Shown: positions 1 through 11,451, numbered from the stretch's first letter. The stretch is 64,000 nucleotides of DNA from Tanypteryx hageni (GCA_028673005.1 CM054112.1:191305144-191369143); one strand, 5' to 3'. Program-made: numbers and translations. The notes: a model not told the origin generated them from the sequence alone.

Positions 1-109
1 GATTATAACAATGATAATTTGCTATGCTTTTGTGTTGTCACTGAAAACATAACTGTTTTGAGAATTTAATGGCAGTAAATAAATAATTGGGTCTTCATTT
101 GATATAATA

Positions 110-286
110 CCAAAGATGCCGTAAGAATTACACAAGAAGAAACGTGGATTTTAAAAACAAGGACACACCAACAAAAAGATAGGTTAAGGAAACCGATGAA
201 AAAACAAAAGGGAACAAACCAATTCAAGACCAACAAAAAAACAAAGTTCTCTCACCAAAGATGACGTAAGAATTACACAAGAAGAA
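110..286. repeat. Short direct repeat pair of 33 bp
   Basis: A 33-base segment at 110-142 recurs at 254-286 with one mismatch (a T-G-C-C versus T-G-A-C difference just before a GTAAGAATTACAC core). The copies are 144 bases apart. The spacer is A-rich and has no coding character. It may be a remnant of a tandem duplication; no larger element could be delimited. Confidence 0.6.
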
Positions 287-735
287 GCGCCGTTTTGTTT
301 ACAGAGTCGGTATGGTTACCGACAACAATATGTAATATTCATATTTTTCGCCGCGATTCCGATAGGAATGAATCGACCTAAGGGTCGATTGTTACCTCGA
401 TATCTATGAATCGAAACACGGCTGGAATGTGCACTCGGCTATGCTCCAGCCGACTTCGGCAATAATCATCACCATAGCAACAAATCGAAAAAATTGCTTT
501 CAAAACGCCGAAAAGAAAGTTTTTGAGAGAAATTCAAACAATTACGATCGAAAATCAAAATTATGTGATAAGAATCTTCACTTCTTTCCCCTTAGAACAA
601 TACAAATTCCACTCCGATATCATAATTATAAAATATTTTAAAATGCAAAAGAAAAACTCTCTGCACGACGGATTTTAGAGTAACCATGTAAACCAAATGG
701 GGAAAGACTCACTTGGAATCGAACTCGGGACCTGT

Positions 736-746
736 AAATTCTTAAT
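736..746. repeat. Target-site duplication, left copy (AAATTCTTAAT)
   Basis: These eleven bases are repeated exactly at 2987-2997, directly outside the two ends of the LINE copy. This is the expected product of target-primed reverse transcription and fixes the LINE boundaries. Confidence 0.88.
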
Positions 747-785
747 CATCATCATCATCATAGGTAGTCTGTCCGTAGACAGGTC
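747..785 (-). other. LINE 3' end: 5-bp hairpin plus (ATG)n tail
   Basis: On the minus strand, just after the LINE stop codon, the stem CTGTC (complement of 778-782) pairs with GACAG (complement of 769-773) around a TACG loop. About ten bases later comes a (ATG)n tail ending at the target duplication. The same arrangement occurs in the LINE fragments near 30073-30095 (loop TTCG) and 52695-52727 (one mismatch in the stem). A role in template recognition by the reverse transcriptase is an inference. Confidence 0.7.
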
Positions 786-790
786 CGTGA

Positions 791-2986
791 TTATTCATGG
801 TTAAACCTGGTTCTCCATATACTCCTATTTTCCGCTGTCCTCTTCATATCTTGATAACTTTCTTTCCCTTTCAAATCGTCTATCAGCTGATACCTTTTCC
901 TACCTCTTTCCCTTTTCCCATCTAGTTTTCCTTCTAACACATCTTTAATCATACTCTCTCTCCTCATGTAATGTCCAACCCAGTTAGCCTTCCTCTTTCT
1001 GATAGTCTGTATAATCATTCGCTTCTCTCCTATTCTTCGTAGCACTTCATCGTTTTTCATCCTATCTGTCCATTTTATCTTCAGCATTCTCCTCCAAGTC
1101 CACATTTCAAAGCTTTCCAAGTATTTGATGTCTTTTTTCCTTAGCGTCCATGTTTCTGCCCCATACAATGCCATACTCCATACGCAGCATTTTATCAACT
1201 TCTTGCGGATATCTTCCCTTATATTCCCTGTAAGTAGTTGTTTCTTTCTCCTGAAAGCCGCTTTTGCTTTTCCTATTCTAGTTTTGATCTCATCCGTACA
1301 TTTTGCCTCTCGTGTTATGATACTTCCAAGGTATTTATATTCTGAAACTTGTTCTAGTGGTTTTCCCCCAATAGTTATGTTCAGATTCTCTTCTTTACCC
1401 GATATTCGAATGACCTTGGATTTTTCTGTATTTATTTCCATACCGTATTTTCTACCTGTTATCACTAGTCTATTTATCATTTTTTGTAGCTCCTCTTCCT
1501 TTCTTGCTAGAAGTACTTGATCATCTGCGTATTTCACTGTTCTTATAATCCTTCCTCCAATTTTGAAATCTTCTGTGCCTTCTAAAGCTTCTTGCATTAG
1601 ACTTTCTCCATATATATTGAATAGGCTGGCGATAGGCAGCAGCCTTGTCTTACTCCTCTACCGATATTTATTCCGCAGGTGTCCACATTCTCAAACCTGA
1701 CCTTTACAACTTGATTCTCATATATATTCCTAATCAGTCTCCTGTCTTTCCAGTCTACACCTATATCCTTTAATATCTTCATCAACTTTACCCAATTTAC
1801 TCTATCAAAGACCTTCTGCCAGTCTACGAAACATGCGCAGATATCTTGACTGTATTCTATTGCCCTTTCTGATATGATTCTAACGACTCCTATAGCATCT
1901 CTAGTTCCTCGTCCTTTTCTGAAACCGAATTGATCTTCCCCTATTATTTCTTCTGCCTTTTTCTCCAGCCTTTTATTAAGAATCCTCGTGATGATCTTCG
2001 ATGTGTGTGACAGAAGGCTTATAGTTCTGTAGTCTTTACACTGCATTGCCTTTGGCTTTTTCTTTAGAGGGATCATTGTTACTTCTAGGAAATCCTGAGG
2101 CCACTCTCCCGTGTCGTAAATCTTATTAATTAATTTCGTGATCGCTTTTAGTCCTTCTGATCCTATGACATTAAGTATCTCAGCCGGTATTCCATCGCTG
2201 CCCGTGGCTTTCCCCTTCTTTAGTTCCACTATCGCCTTTTCTACTTCGCTCTCCATAATACTTGGTCCTAAGTTGTCTTCTTCAATGTTTTCCTCATTTT
2301 CCAGTTCTATTTTTGCCGCTCCTGCCTGCTTGCTGTATAGTTCCTTAATGTGTTCTTCCCATACCTGTGCTACATCCTTTGTTTCTGAGACTGTCTTCCC
2401 ATCCATATTAATAATTCCTTTACCACAAATTCCATTAGACTTCTTATCTTCTAATTCCAGTGCCCTATCGTACCTCATATCGTACCGTCCTAACTTCTCC
2501 ATTTGTTCTATTTCATCACATTTTACTTTTATCCTATTTTCTCTAGCTTTATCTGTTACCCTTCTCAACACATTGTTTATACACCTATAGTTGGCTCTAC
2601 CTTCTTCACTGTTAACGTTTTTCCATTTTCGTCTCTCATCCATTTTCTCCAGCATTTCCTTCGTGATCCATGGTTTTCTGATTTTCTTCTCTTGTTTTCC
2701 AATCTCTTTATCCAAGGTATCCTTGATACTGGTTTTAATTTCATCCCATTCTATATCGACGGTCTTCGGTTTGTTTTCCAACTTTCTTAGGTTATCTTCC
2801 AACTTCATGCTGACTACATCCTGCCTTTCTTTCAGTTTTTCTAGGTCCCAGGTCTGTCTTTCTCTTCTCGTTTTTCTTATTTGTTTGAGCTTTGTACTCA
2901 CGTCAACTATTAGAAGGCTGTGATCTGAATCAATGTCTGCTCCTTGCAATGCCTTGGCGTACTTTATGCTGTTCCTGAATCTTCTG
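791..2986 (-). pseudogene. RTE/BovB-like LINE reverse transcriptase, 5'-truncated, one frameshift
   Basis: This is a non-LTR retrotransposon copy read on the minus strand. The upstream reading frame (2949 down to 1597, 450 codons) covers a lysine/glutamate-rich linker and the first half of the reverse transcriptase: GFRKGRGTRDAI, then motif A FVDWQKVFD at about residues 374-382, then GRGVRQGCCLSP near 430-440. The downstream frame (1597 down to 791, 268 codons) carries the YADD active-site box at about residues 23-26, thumb-like sequence and a C-terminal region with WRRMLKIKWTDR and NWVGHYMRRE. The frames meet near 1600-1640. Comparison with the third LINE at 32461-32490 indicates a single missing base at about 1625. 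The N-terminal endonuclease is absent because of 5' truncation. With an exact 11-bp target duplication and one frameshift, this looks like a fairly young insertion. The RTE/BovB assignment rests on overall motif resemblance. Confidence 0.88.
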
Positions 2987-2997
2987 AAATTCTTAAT
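2987..2997. repeat. Target-site duplication, right copy (AAATTCTTAAT)
   Basis: Exact partner of 736-746. The LINE sequence starts immediately inside it: the homologous second LINE (about 18520) continues further upstream, so this copy was truncated during insertion. Confidence 0.88.
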
Positions 2998-3160
2998 ATA
3001 AATATAATATACTAGATTATAACCCGAAGGTAGTCTCCGAGAGCAATAGCTTTACACGAAGTTTCATGGAAGAAGATGTTAGTGAGGGAGGGGGACAAAT
3101 ACACAGACAGAGAAGTGATCTCGTAAGAATACTTTCCATTTTTTTGAAAGTATGCTAAAA

Positions 3161-5110
3161 ATGTTATGGTTAATAAGATATTTTGAATCAAATCTCTTTC
3201 TTCATGTTAAAAGACGCGAAAATGACTTTTCTGGCGGATATAAAACCAGTTTTCAGTAACTAAAGTAGAGTTAATTAATACTCAGCCATTCGTTTGAATA
3301 TATACAAAAATCTAATAACATCAACGCATTATAATTGCTAGTAAACTTAAAAAACTTTTGACTGCTCATGGAACTGCATGGAAAACATTTATAGCTTCGT
3401 TTTTAACTTAGTAATATACCCATTATCACTTAGTTAAAGACTGAGGCATAGTCAGACGAAGCGATTAATTTGGCCAAGGCCGAGATCAAAATGAAAGTAT
3501 CTCACAAATATCTTTCAAAATCATTAGCGTGTACATCGTACACGGTAATGTCCATAAAAAAGGTTTATCAAGCAGTAGTGCGTTTCCCCAAGGACGAAAT
3601 TTTCTTTTTTCCCGTGCGTATATTTCTGTTAATTTCATATTCCTCCATGTGTTACAATTAACCGACCGCTTAACCAATTTGCGCGCTCCGAAACACATCC
3701 ACGCTATGCTACTCCCAGCTAATTGCATTCTTTCGCTAAAGGAGGAGCAAGTGAGGGAAAAATGGACGAGAGGGTGTGCTAAAGAACCAAAGCTTATATT
3801 AAGCGGAATCTCTCCTGGACGTCTTTTCTTTTGCTAATGGATGCTGCGTTATAAGGTAAGAAGATAGTAGTGTGGTTAAGTACGTAATCCTTAAGACGAA
3901 TGAAGAGACTTATCACGGAGGAAATCCTGAATGTTTCGCTCCTCACTAAATAGTCCTATTTCCAAACTACGCCGAGATGTTTAATGTTTTTTAAATGCCA
4001 TAAAATTGTCATTTTTCCAGTAAAGTTAGATTTGACGATATATTAATTCAAGGGGGTTATTCGATATTAGAAAAAGATTTCGAGTGACTGAATTCATAAA
4101 AGCGAAGTTACATTGAGGAGCATAAAAATCTTGGTTGGGTTTTTGGAGGTGTGTGGTGAATGCCAATTTTCTTCTGAGATGGACATGTATAAGGTGCAGT
4201 AAGATTTCGTAAAGTAATAAGGCTAAGCTAGATCCATCGACAACGGGGCAAAGAAACTGCACATTACAGCGCCAACAAAATGAAGAAATTGTATAAATAA
4301 ATTAAAACCTAGACAAAGAATTGTCAGATTTTTCATTAAATGTATTTTCAAGATAGTTCAACCCTGTTCTGCTTTTATTATCGTTGCTTATATTCGGAAG
4401 AAGAACAGAAAATAGAAAATCTTTTTCGTACAACGCAAAAACTCCTCATCGACGTAATACGGAAATGATTCCTTCTAAGCAGTAATTACGGCTAAGAAGA
4501 AACTATTTTCGTATTAGTGCTAAGTCGTAGTGTTTTCAATTTAATCTTTTAATCTCTAGCACAATTTCCCGTCAAAAATGACGGATTCAAATCAATAAAA
4601 ACGGAATTAAACTTTTTAACTTTAAATAAATTATTTTAACAATCACTATTTATATTGATTTTGTTTCTCTCAGCAGTCGGTTGTCAAGATAAACAAATGA
4701 GCGATTTCGGAAAAAGAAGAATAGAATAAGTGACTTGATTCATTTTTCTTTAAAATAGTTCAAATCGGATGATCGTAGGTCAAGTTTTTTTTCCAATTTT
4801 AATTTCCAAAAGAAGAAAAGCCGGCACGACAAAAGGTCGATTTTTTAATGTTATCTTAAGAAGAATGAAAATATCACCCTGGAGTCAAACTCTGGAATTT
4901 TTTCGTAAATTTTCTTTCGGCAAAGCATTTTCATATTTGAATAGATTATTTCTGCTAATCGTATTATGGAAATGAAACATAAAACAAAAGTTCCGTTACC
5001 TTTCGATGCATAAGCAAATGAATGCTTCCCTTCTAACTCTCTCCATCATTGCTCCCGATGATGACTGGTGGTTGTAGATTATTAATGTTTTTAATCAATT
5101 AACCGAATTT
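3161..5110. other. AT-rich non-coding stretch, no recognised feature
   Basis: I see no protein similarity, structured RNA or duplicated element here. The short open frames are typical of chance in AT-rich DNA. Confidence 0.4.
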
Positions 5111-5170
5111 CCGAGGGATTCATAAAAGAAATATTTTTATTTATTTATATTATTGTACTTTTAAGGGACA

Positions 5171-5448
5171 TGAGTTTGAGTGCCCAGCCGATTCGCCTCT
5201 GTCCTACGCACAGAGGGTATCTCAGAGGTAGTGCAATGAATAGCCGGGGAAGGGAGGAAGGAAACCCGGCCTGCTCTTACGAAGAACACCAGGGGGGCCA
5301 ACGGCTTAACGTCCCTTCCGAAGGACGGAACAGCTGAATTTGCGCCGGGCGATCTTGGAAAAATCCTACTTGCGCAGGATTCGTACCCGCTGCCTTTTCA
5401 AGCAGCAGGCGAGTAGCAGCCAGCGTCCTAACCACTACACCATCGGCG
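5171..5448 (-). mobile_element. tRNA-derived SINE, copy 1
   Basis: On the minus strand the element starts with a tRNA-like head: an A-box-like GGTGTAGTGGTTAGGACG, then a B-box-like GGTACGAATCC. A GC-rich body follows, with a GGACGTTAAGCCGTTGG core and a C-run, ending in CTGGGCACTCAAAC. A second copy with the same order of blocks lies on the plus strand at 30392-30711. The A/B box pair implies an internal RNA polymerase III promoter. The 3' side continues into an A/T-rich tail toward 5110. The GGACGTTAA block resembles deeply conserved central domains known from other animal SINEs (Nin-DC-like, from memory and not verified). Confidence 0.82.
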
Positions 5449-5681
5449 TTGCTATCAACTTTTCATCCGTGACTATTTTGTTTGTCTATCGTATTTTGTG
5501 TTACTTTCGATATATTTTATCATCACAATATATGAATATTGTAATCATTGCTATTCATTCGCGTCGTATCTATTATGCACCCAAACAAACCCGTCTCGAA
5601 CGAAAAAATTGATCGGTCCATTTTCCTTGCCTATGAACGATGTGACTATTAGTAGCTGCAGCATTCGCCAAGTGCCTATTG

Positions 5682-5689
5682 GTCTATAT
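5682..5689. repeat. hAT MITE target duplication, left (GTCTATAT)
   Basis: The eight bases are repeated exactly at 6878-6885, directly outside the two inverted ends of the MITE. Eight bases is the characteristic hAT duplication length. Confidence 0.85.
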
Positions 5690-6147
5690 CAGTGTTTCTC
5701 AAACTGTGTTCCGCGGGTTGGATCGAAGTGTTCCGTCGCTTCTTTTTTTTTATTTTTTATTTCAATAAAGATTGTTTATTATTATATTTGTACTTCCTGG
5801 TCTAGTGTAGTCTATTTGGCAATACGCGTCAGATGTAGTAGTGTTACTGAAATCGATAGTGGCGTTTGTTGTGTATATATTATATACAGTAAAATTCCTT
5901 TCATCCGGCACCTTGTAAACCGGCACTTCCAATGATCCGGCACTTCCAAACTCTAAAATCTATATCCCTATCGATAACCTGATAATTTTTTTCGTCGTAA
6001 TTCCATAATTCATCATCTAGCTGAAACTGCTTTATTTCTCTTTTCTCCCGTATATGGCGCTCTAAACCAATCGTCGTTGTCCCTACTTGCTTATGCTTGT
6101 GCGTTTATGCTTCGTAACTGTGAAAAACATTATTTATCTATTTTATT

Positions 6148-6301
6148 ATGACCTCAAAAAACAACCCTTCTACTAGTGGCGCGATGAAAAGGAAGGGAGT
6201 TTTGTTTTCTATTCAAAAAGGCATCTGATGCTCGTCATATGAATTTACTTGCAACTCCAGCTGCAACTTCAAGTGGTATCAGCGATATCCTCAACAAATA
6301 A
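6148..6301 (+). pseudogene. pogo-type transposase end remnants
   Basis: An ATG at 6148 opens a short frame reading MTSKNNPSTSGAMKRK, the kind of serine/threonine then KRK start seen in Tigger/pogo transposases. It closes after about 21 codons. A different frame then ends ...SSGISDILNK with a stop at 6299-6301. I infer that the middle of the gene was lost, leaving a start-like and a tail-like piece side by side. The product is certainly non-functional. The family call relies mainly on the flanking terminal repeats. Confidence 0.45.
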
Positions 6302-6483
6302 ATATTATTGTTATTAAGGATTTTGTTAACTTGATTTTGTCCGGGACTTTATAATGCACTTGAAATATTTTACAGTGTTATCTAAGTACGTACGTACATA
6401 GCAGAAATAAATATTGAAATGTTTTCATTTTCATTTTGAACATAACAATATTGTTTTTTAAAAGAAGTTGTGAATCTTTCTTG

Positions 6484-6512
6484 TACGAGGAGTGTTCAAT
6501 AAGTAAGTTCCG
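6484..6512 (+). repeat. mariner terminal-repeat-like fragment
   Basis: The sequence ACGAGGAGTGTTCAATAA followed by GTAAGTTCC resembles the outer end of mariner elements (from family knowledge). No matching inverted end was found within the next kilobase, so this may be a solo end or coincidence. Confidence 0.3.
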
Positions 6513-6877
6513 GTGTACGTATGTATAAATAGTATAAATATTATGGTTTATTAAGGATTATTTATTGTTTTCATTTTATTGTAATCCAACGGCAGTTATT
6601 CTTGTTTAATAAAATAACAAATTACATATATTAATAGTTTAAGTATTATAAACTGTTAAAACTCGGCTGCTCGGAGCAGATGTAACACTGGTAGTAGACA
6701 TTCTAGGAACGGGCATGCAACCGGCACATCATCTAATTCGGCATTGCTTTGGTCCCGGGCATGCCGGTTTAAAGGACTTTTACTGTATATACTTGCATAT
6801 ATTGTTTCTCTGGTGTTCCGCAGATAAAATCATGATTTCAAGGTGTTCCGCGACTTGGAAAAGTTTGAGAAACACTG

Positions 6878-6885
6878 GTCTATAT
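6878..6885. repeat. hAT MITE target duplication, right (GTCTATAT)
   Basis: Exact partner of 5682-5689, immediately after the terminal CACTG of the MITE. Confidence 0.85.
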
Positions 6886-9500
6886 AATGAAATATAATTT
6901 CGCTCGAAATTCATTCTCATTTTCAATCAAAAAGATCTCCAAGGTTTTCTTCGTTAAGATCACTTAATTCCTATACTTATGTTAGTGTCGACAATTATCA
7001 TTTTTTTCAAATCCTTTCTTGATTACACGGACGAATTCCTACCTTTTTATGCCTTACATGGGAATTCTGAAGAGTTAAATGAGCTTCGTCCTGTTAGCTT
7101 CCGGAAAAAATCTTTTGCCCTTAATTTTTTTCAAATAACGCCTTGCGCTAAATTATTATTAAAATGCTCATAATAGTTAACCCGAGACCGCGAATAACAA
7201 CTGCTGAAAATTCCGTTTTATATTTTATATGAAGACGTAGTCTTCTTGCCGAGATTTTACTTTCGCATCCAGTTTGTTTAATTTTCTACCGTACGCAATT
7301 TCACCTTCGGAGGACACACTCACTTTCACATGAACTGGCCTGAAAAAAGGCAGTTTACCTTCCATTTCTCTTTTCTCACCTACTCGTTTAATTCCTTATA
7401 AGCTAAGCGAATCATCATTTAAGCTCTCGCTTGCTAATGTCTCCGTGGCGATTCGTTTAAATTCAAAATATCCAACCTAAAATAAATCTAGGAAAAGTCT
7501 TTCCAACTTAAAATTTTGCCCTTTTAAGTTCTTAGAGGAAGTCGTTGTTAACTTTTGGCATTTACTGCTTGATACTGATGGTCTAATGGTCTCTTGTATG
7601 ATATATCTTACTATTGCGGAAAAACATCTTGTATCACGCTTTACCTCTTTCATTTTATTTTTGATGTAGCTCTTAACGTCTTACATTGGCAATCCATTCA
7701 CTGTAAGTTGTTTCATTATGAAATTTGAATAAAAGTCCCTACTCTTTTAATTTCCCCTAATTATTAAATAAGCGTATAAAATATTTGATAGTAAGTAAAG
7801 AAACTTTTAAATATTTCATTAGCTTCTGATTCCAATGGAAAATGACGCTATATGGTTCTTTTTTAGCATGTTTCTCACATAAAATTACAGATGATATTAA
7901 TTTATATGCATTTTTCCCTATTAATTCTACGCATTTCACTTAACTATCATTTTGAAAATTATCTTCGTGATAAATAGAAAACGAAAACTTTTTAGAACTT
8001 TCAAAATAGTTAGTACTGCTTTCATCAAAGGCGATTAATATAGGAAAATTTAAGATTTTAAATTATACCTTGACCAAAATTTTAATCATCTCGGAATGGT
8101 CTTTCAAGCCTTAGCGGTTCTTTCATTGGCAGCTGGCGGAGGCAGGGAAAAATATTTTTTGCTTCCAGATCATTCTCAGAATTTGTGTTGCTATAAGAGT
8201 TTTGGAAAATAACACCTTCCGTGTATTAGATTCTTCCCGGGTGTTCACATAAAATTTGCCACCGCATCTTGAATCGACAGCTGTAACTACTCTTGTTCTG
8301 ATACGGAAACAAACTTCTATTTTCCGTCATTCAGCGAAATTTCACATCCAACAAATATCCACCTATTACTTTTACTAATGTAACAAAGATCGCTTACGCT
8401 ATTTTTAACTGAAGTATGTTTTGATGTTAAGTTTGATAAAATTTAATGAAACAAAATCTAAGAATCTGCTGCTTGATTATTATCTTCAAGGTATAAAAGA
8501 TTCTCAACATGTCGTTGCAAGTCGACGTCGGGCAATGATGCCAGCTATAATTACAGTATTTTACTGATCAAATAAGTCTATCGCAATCATGATTTCTCTG
8601 TTAGGAATGCAAATTTGCAAACCAAGACCTCGGAGTCGCGCATCATTTATTCATTTTCCCTCCATGCGCATTTGCTCTCCTGACAGTTAAATTTTTTTTG
8701 GAATCTTTGCCATTCCCTTTCGCTTCTTCCCCTCCTCCTCCTCATTTAAAAACGTTTCCCATCTCCGCTCAATTCTCTCCGTCCATCCACGCAAGCTTTT
8801 TATTTCTTCTGGACTGCATTTCGATGGGCTTGAGGTCAAATGTTCGACTTTTGATAACGAAGGCTGTTTCGAGAACATTTTTTTTCACTCCGCCGCCGTT
8901 CGGCGATAAATATTTCCAACTCTCACGGCATCGTTTTATACGTAATGTACTGCCATTTTTTTCTAAGATAGAGCTTAGGTTCTTTGGTTATTAAGCATTC
9001 TTGATGACCCTGTGCCATCCGATGATCACAAAAATTACCGCACGCACTATCCTAATACAGAATTTCCATCCCTAGGTTTTAAAAATTCATATTTCCGTCA
9101 CTACAAAGGATAATGTAGCTATTAAAATTTCACATTTCCTTAACTACAATCGATATTGCCTTAAGCTTGGCCTTAAAATTAAGCTTAACCTACCGAATTT
9201 ATCTTCGTAGATTGTAAGCATGTACACGGTTAGTAATCCTAACAACCTCCAGACGGCATTCATTTAACGGCGATATCTTTCGCGCGCAGTTCAGGAAATA
9301 TAAATTTTTGAAACCATGGAGTGATTTTGTGGAAACCTTGTACATGCTTCCGTTTACAGTATCCACTCCAGCCATCCTTCCTTAAAGAGAGCCTCCCCGT
9401 GCTCAAATTAGGATAGAAAAAGAAACGAGAGAGAAAAACTCATCTCAATCCCCAACCGATTTTAAGGTCAAAAACCATTTATTAAAACCCCCTGCAAAAT
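6886..9500. other. Unrecognised AT-rich non-coding sequence
   Basis: No recognisable genes or duplicated elements. Short open frames around 8690-8990 fall in a pyrimidine-rich patch and have no domain similarity. Confidence 0.4.
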
Positions 9501-9504
9501 TTCT

Positions 9505-9950
9505 CTCTCTCCCCACTCACCTTCCATCTCCTCGCCGCCACCAAATCCCCATCCCTCTCACATCGTTTTCCAACCCCACCTCTCCGAACATTATTCAACA
9601 CCATTCAGGGCCGTAAAAACCTCCTCTCTCTCTCTCTCCCCATCCAAACTTCTTCTTACCCTTCAACTCACCCTTTCGTATCTTTTCATGCATACGGAAA
9701 CGGGAGCTAAAGCAGCGTGTTTTGACACATGCTCCTCTTCTAGAATTCTCTTTCCTCCCTCCCTCTCCCCCGCACCCCTCTCTTTTTTTACTCATCTCCG
9801 TCCACTATATTCACCCTTCAGACTAAAAACCTTCTCCGTCGTTCTTTTTCTTCGCTCTTACTCACACACTTCAATTTCACTCCCCATCCTCTCTCTCTCT
9901 CGCATTCTTTCATTCCTTCCATCGCTCTATCTCCTCAAAAAGAACAACCG
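9505..9950. repeat. Pyrimidine-rich (CT/CCT) low-complexity tract
   Basis: The plus strand is dominated by C and T with (CT)n runs around 9630-9640 and 9888-9902. Open frames here encode serine/proline/leucine-rich strings expected from the composition, so I do not call genes. Confidence 0.75.
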
Positions 9951-10004
9951 CCTTCATAAATATTTCTTCAGACACCAAAATGGTGGATGAAACGGATTCG
10001 AGCT

Positions 10005-10690
10005 GAGTGGGAAGGGGAGGGGGTAATGGAGAAGGTGGAATGGGGAGGGGGAGTAAAGGAGGGGGAGTAAAGGAGGGGGAGTAAAGGAGGGGGAGAGGAA
10101 GAGGTGACAGTGGAGGGATGATCAGGGAGGGGGAATTGGGAAAAGAGATAAGGAGGGATAGGAGAGGGGAAGATGGAAGCGGGGGAGGGGACAGTGATGG
10201 GGAGAAAGGGGGCAGTAGGGGTGATAGGGGATGGAGATAGGGGGCGGAGGATAGGAGTAGGAGTATAGGGAGAGGGGCGTAGGGAGAGAGGTGATAGGGA
10301 GTGGGGTGATATGGGAGAGGGTGATAGGGGATGGGTATAGGAGTAGGGGGAGGGGGAGAGGTGATGGCGGAGGAGAGGTAGGGGAGGGGGAGAGATGACA
10401 GGGGGAGAGATGATGGGGGAGGGATGATAGGAGGATGGGTTATAGAGGAGGAGTAGGGGAAGGGTGGTATGGAAGAGCGATAGGGGAGGGAGATAGGGGA
10501 GGGAGATAGGGGAGGGAGATAAGGGAGGGAGATAGGGGAGGCAGATAAGGGAGAGAGATAGGGGAAGGAGATAGGGGAGGGAGATAGGGGAGGGAAATAG
10601 AGGAGGGATATAAGGAAGGAGGTTAGGGAGGGTTGGGGAAAAGGGATAGGGAAGGATAGGGGAAGAGGATAGAGGATGAGATGGGAGGTA
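10005..10690. repeat. Long polypurine minisatellite (GGGGGAGTAAAG / GGGAGATAGG units)
   Basis: Nearly 700 bases are almost purely purine on the plus strand. Near 10045-10095 a GGGGGAGTAAAG unit repeats several times. Near 10485-10600 a GGGAGATAGGG-type unit of about 12-13 bases repeats about ten times. Such tracts can form triplex or G-rich structures. Together with the pyrimidine tract upstream (9505-9950) this gives opposite strand asymmetry over about 1.2 kb. Confidence 0.85.
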
Positions 10691-10849
10691 TTGAGGAAAG
10701 GGGGATAAAGATGCGTAAGAACTCTTTTACCCTCAAGAAATTGAATCCAAAAAATATTTCGTTGTCGCCGATGCGATCATGGGGATGGTTGGTGCCGTTT
10801 CATCCCCCATCTAAACCCCTCGTATCATGGACTCCCATCCCCTCCTTCT

Positions 10850-10910
10850 CTACCACTCTCTCCCTCTCTCTGTCTCTCTCGTCAATACACTCTCTCCGCC
10901 CCACTCCCTC
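10850..10910. repeat. CT-rich patch
   Basis: Short (CT)n and CTCTC runs immediately downstream of the purine block. An apparent open frame across 10681-10986 reads through both simple-sequence tracts and is not supported as a gene. Confidence 0.5.
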
Positions 10911-11451
10911 GCCTCATCCTCTTCGAGTTTCTTTTTCTTATTCCGATACGCCCCCCACGACCCGTCGTCTCCTAACGGTGATCTAATTTAAGGAGTCGTC
11001 TGAATAAGAAGCGTCACCTTCTCCCTTAAACGCACAAGCCGTCGGACGCCTCGGAAGGGAGGAAATGAAATTTCTTCTCCCGCAATGTAATTCTTTAAGT
11101 GATGATGTTGCGTTTTTTTCTTTATGACGGTCGGAGAATTGGAGATGTGCGCATTGCTCGCGGTTAGCTGATATTCCGTCCCGCCGATCGAATTTTCGAC
11201 CGTTACTCGGAATTCGAAATGTTTTGGAGGCCCTCGAACAAGAGTGGGAATAACAGCACATATTCATATGATCATTTCGGTCAATGGATGGTATAAATGC
11301 TACGTGGCTAAGTTTTGAGTGTCGGGTCGATGAGGCTCGTAAAACTGGTCGTGCAACCATCGTCCATGTGTGCGCATTTTTAAGAAAATCCTATTTTACA
11401 AATAGAAATGATAGAGATAAGATGGTAAACAAGTAATAATATTTAAAAAAT

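Larger units (their letters stand above)
437..3160. repeat. Interspersed repeat family B, copy 1, split by a LINE
   Basis: The two halves (about 437-735 and 2998-3160) form one copy of a non-coding repeat also seen at about 28978-29442 and 39405-39797. Shared landmarks, in order, are a 'CAATAATC..C.ATGGCAAC'-type start, a 'CTCTGCACGA.GGATTT' segment, 'AAATGGGGAAA', a 'GGAATCGAAC' block, and near the end 'TTTCATG(G/A)AA', 'AGTAGGGG' and an ACACAGACAG tract. The GGAATCGAAC block reads as a tRNA B-box-like sequence on the minus strand. The LINE at 747-2986 interrupts it. Its superfamily is not known to me, and small ORFs inside it have no recognisable product. Confidence 0.7.
5887..6785. mobile_element. 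pogo/Tigger-like element, internally deleted, nested in the hAT MITE
   Basis: The left end CAGTAAAATTCCTTTCAT and the inverted right end CAGTAAAAGTCCTTTAAA both continue into CCGGCA, and both sides abut TA dinucleotides (5885-5886 and 6786-6787). TA targets with a CAGTA...CCGGCA terminal repeat fit the pogo/Tigger branch of Tc1-mariner. The 899-bp length is too short for a full transposase, and only short N-terminal-like and possible C-terminal coding remnants remain inside. Confidence 0.75.
5690..6877. mobile_element. hAT-type MITE (1.19 kb) with nested pogo-type element
   Basis: The left end starts CAGTGTTTCTCAAACTG and the right end, read inward on the minus strand, starts CAGTGTTTCTCAAACTTT. 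Both are followed by GTGTTCCGCG-type subterminal blocks. An exact 8-bp duplication GTCTATAT flanks it. This TIR type and duplication length are characteristic of hAT non-autonomous elements. Most of its length is a later insertion at 5887-6785, so the original MITE was about 290 bp. Confidence 0.85.

Noticed and set aside
6484..6512. A second complete mariner element in the hAT MITE nest
   Set aside because: Only one terminal-like sequence was found, with no inverted partner or transposase fragment.
9595..9990. Protein-coding frames in the CT-rich region
   Set aside because: Serine, proline and leucine strings on one strand and arginine, glutamate and lysine on the other follow directly from simple-sequence composition.
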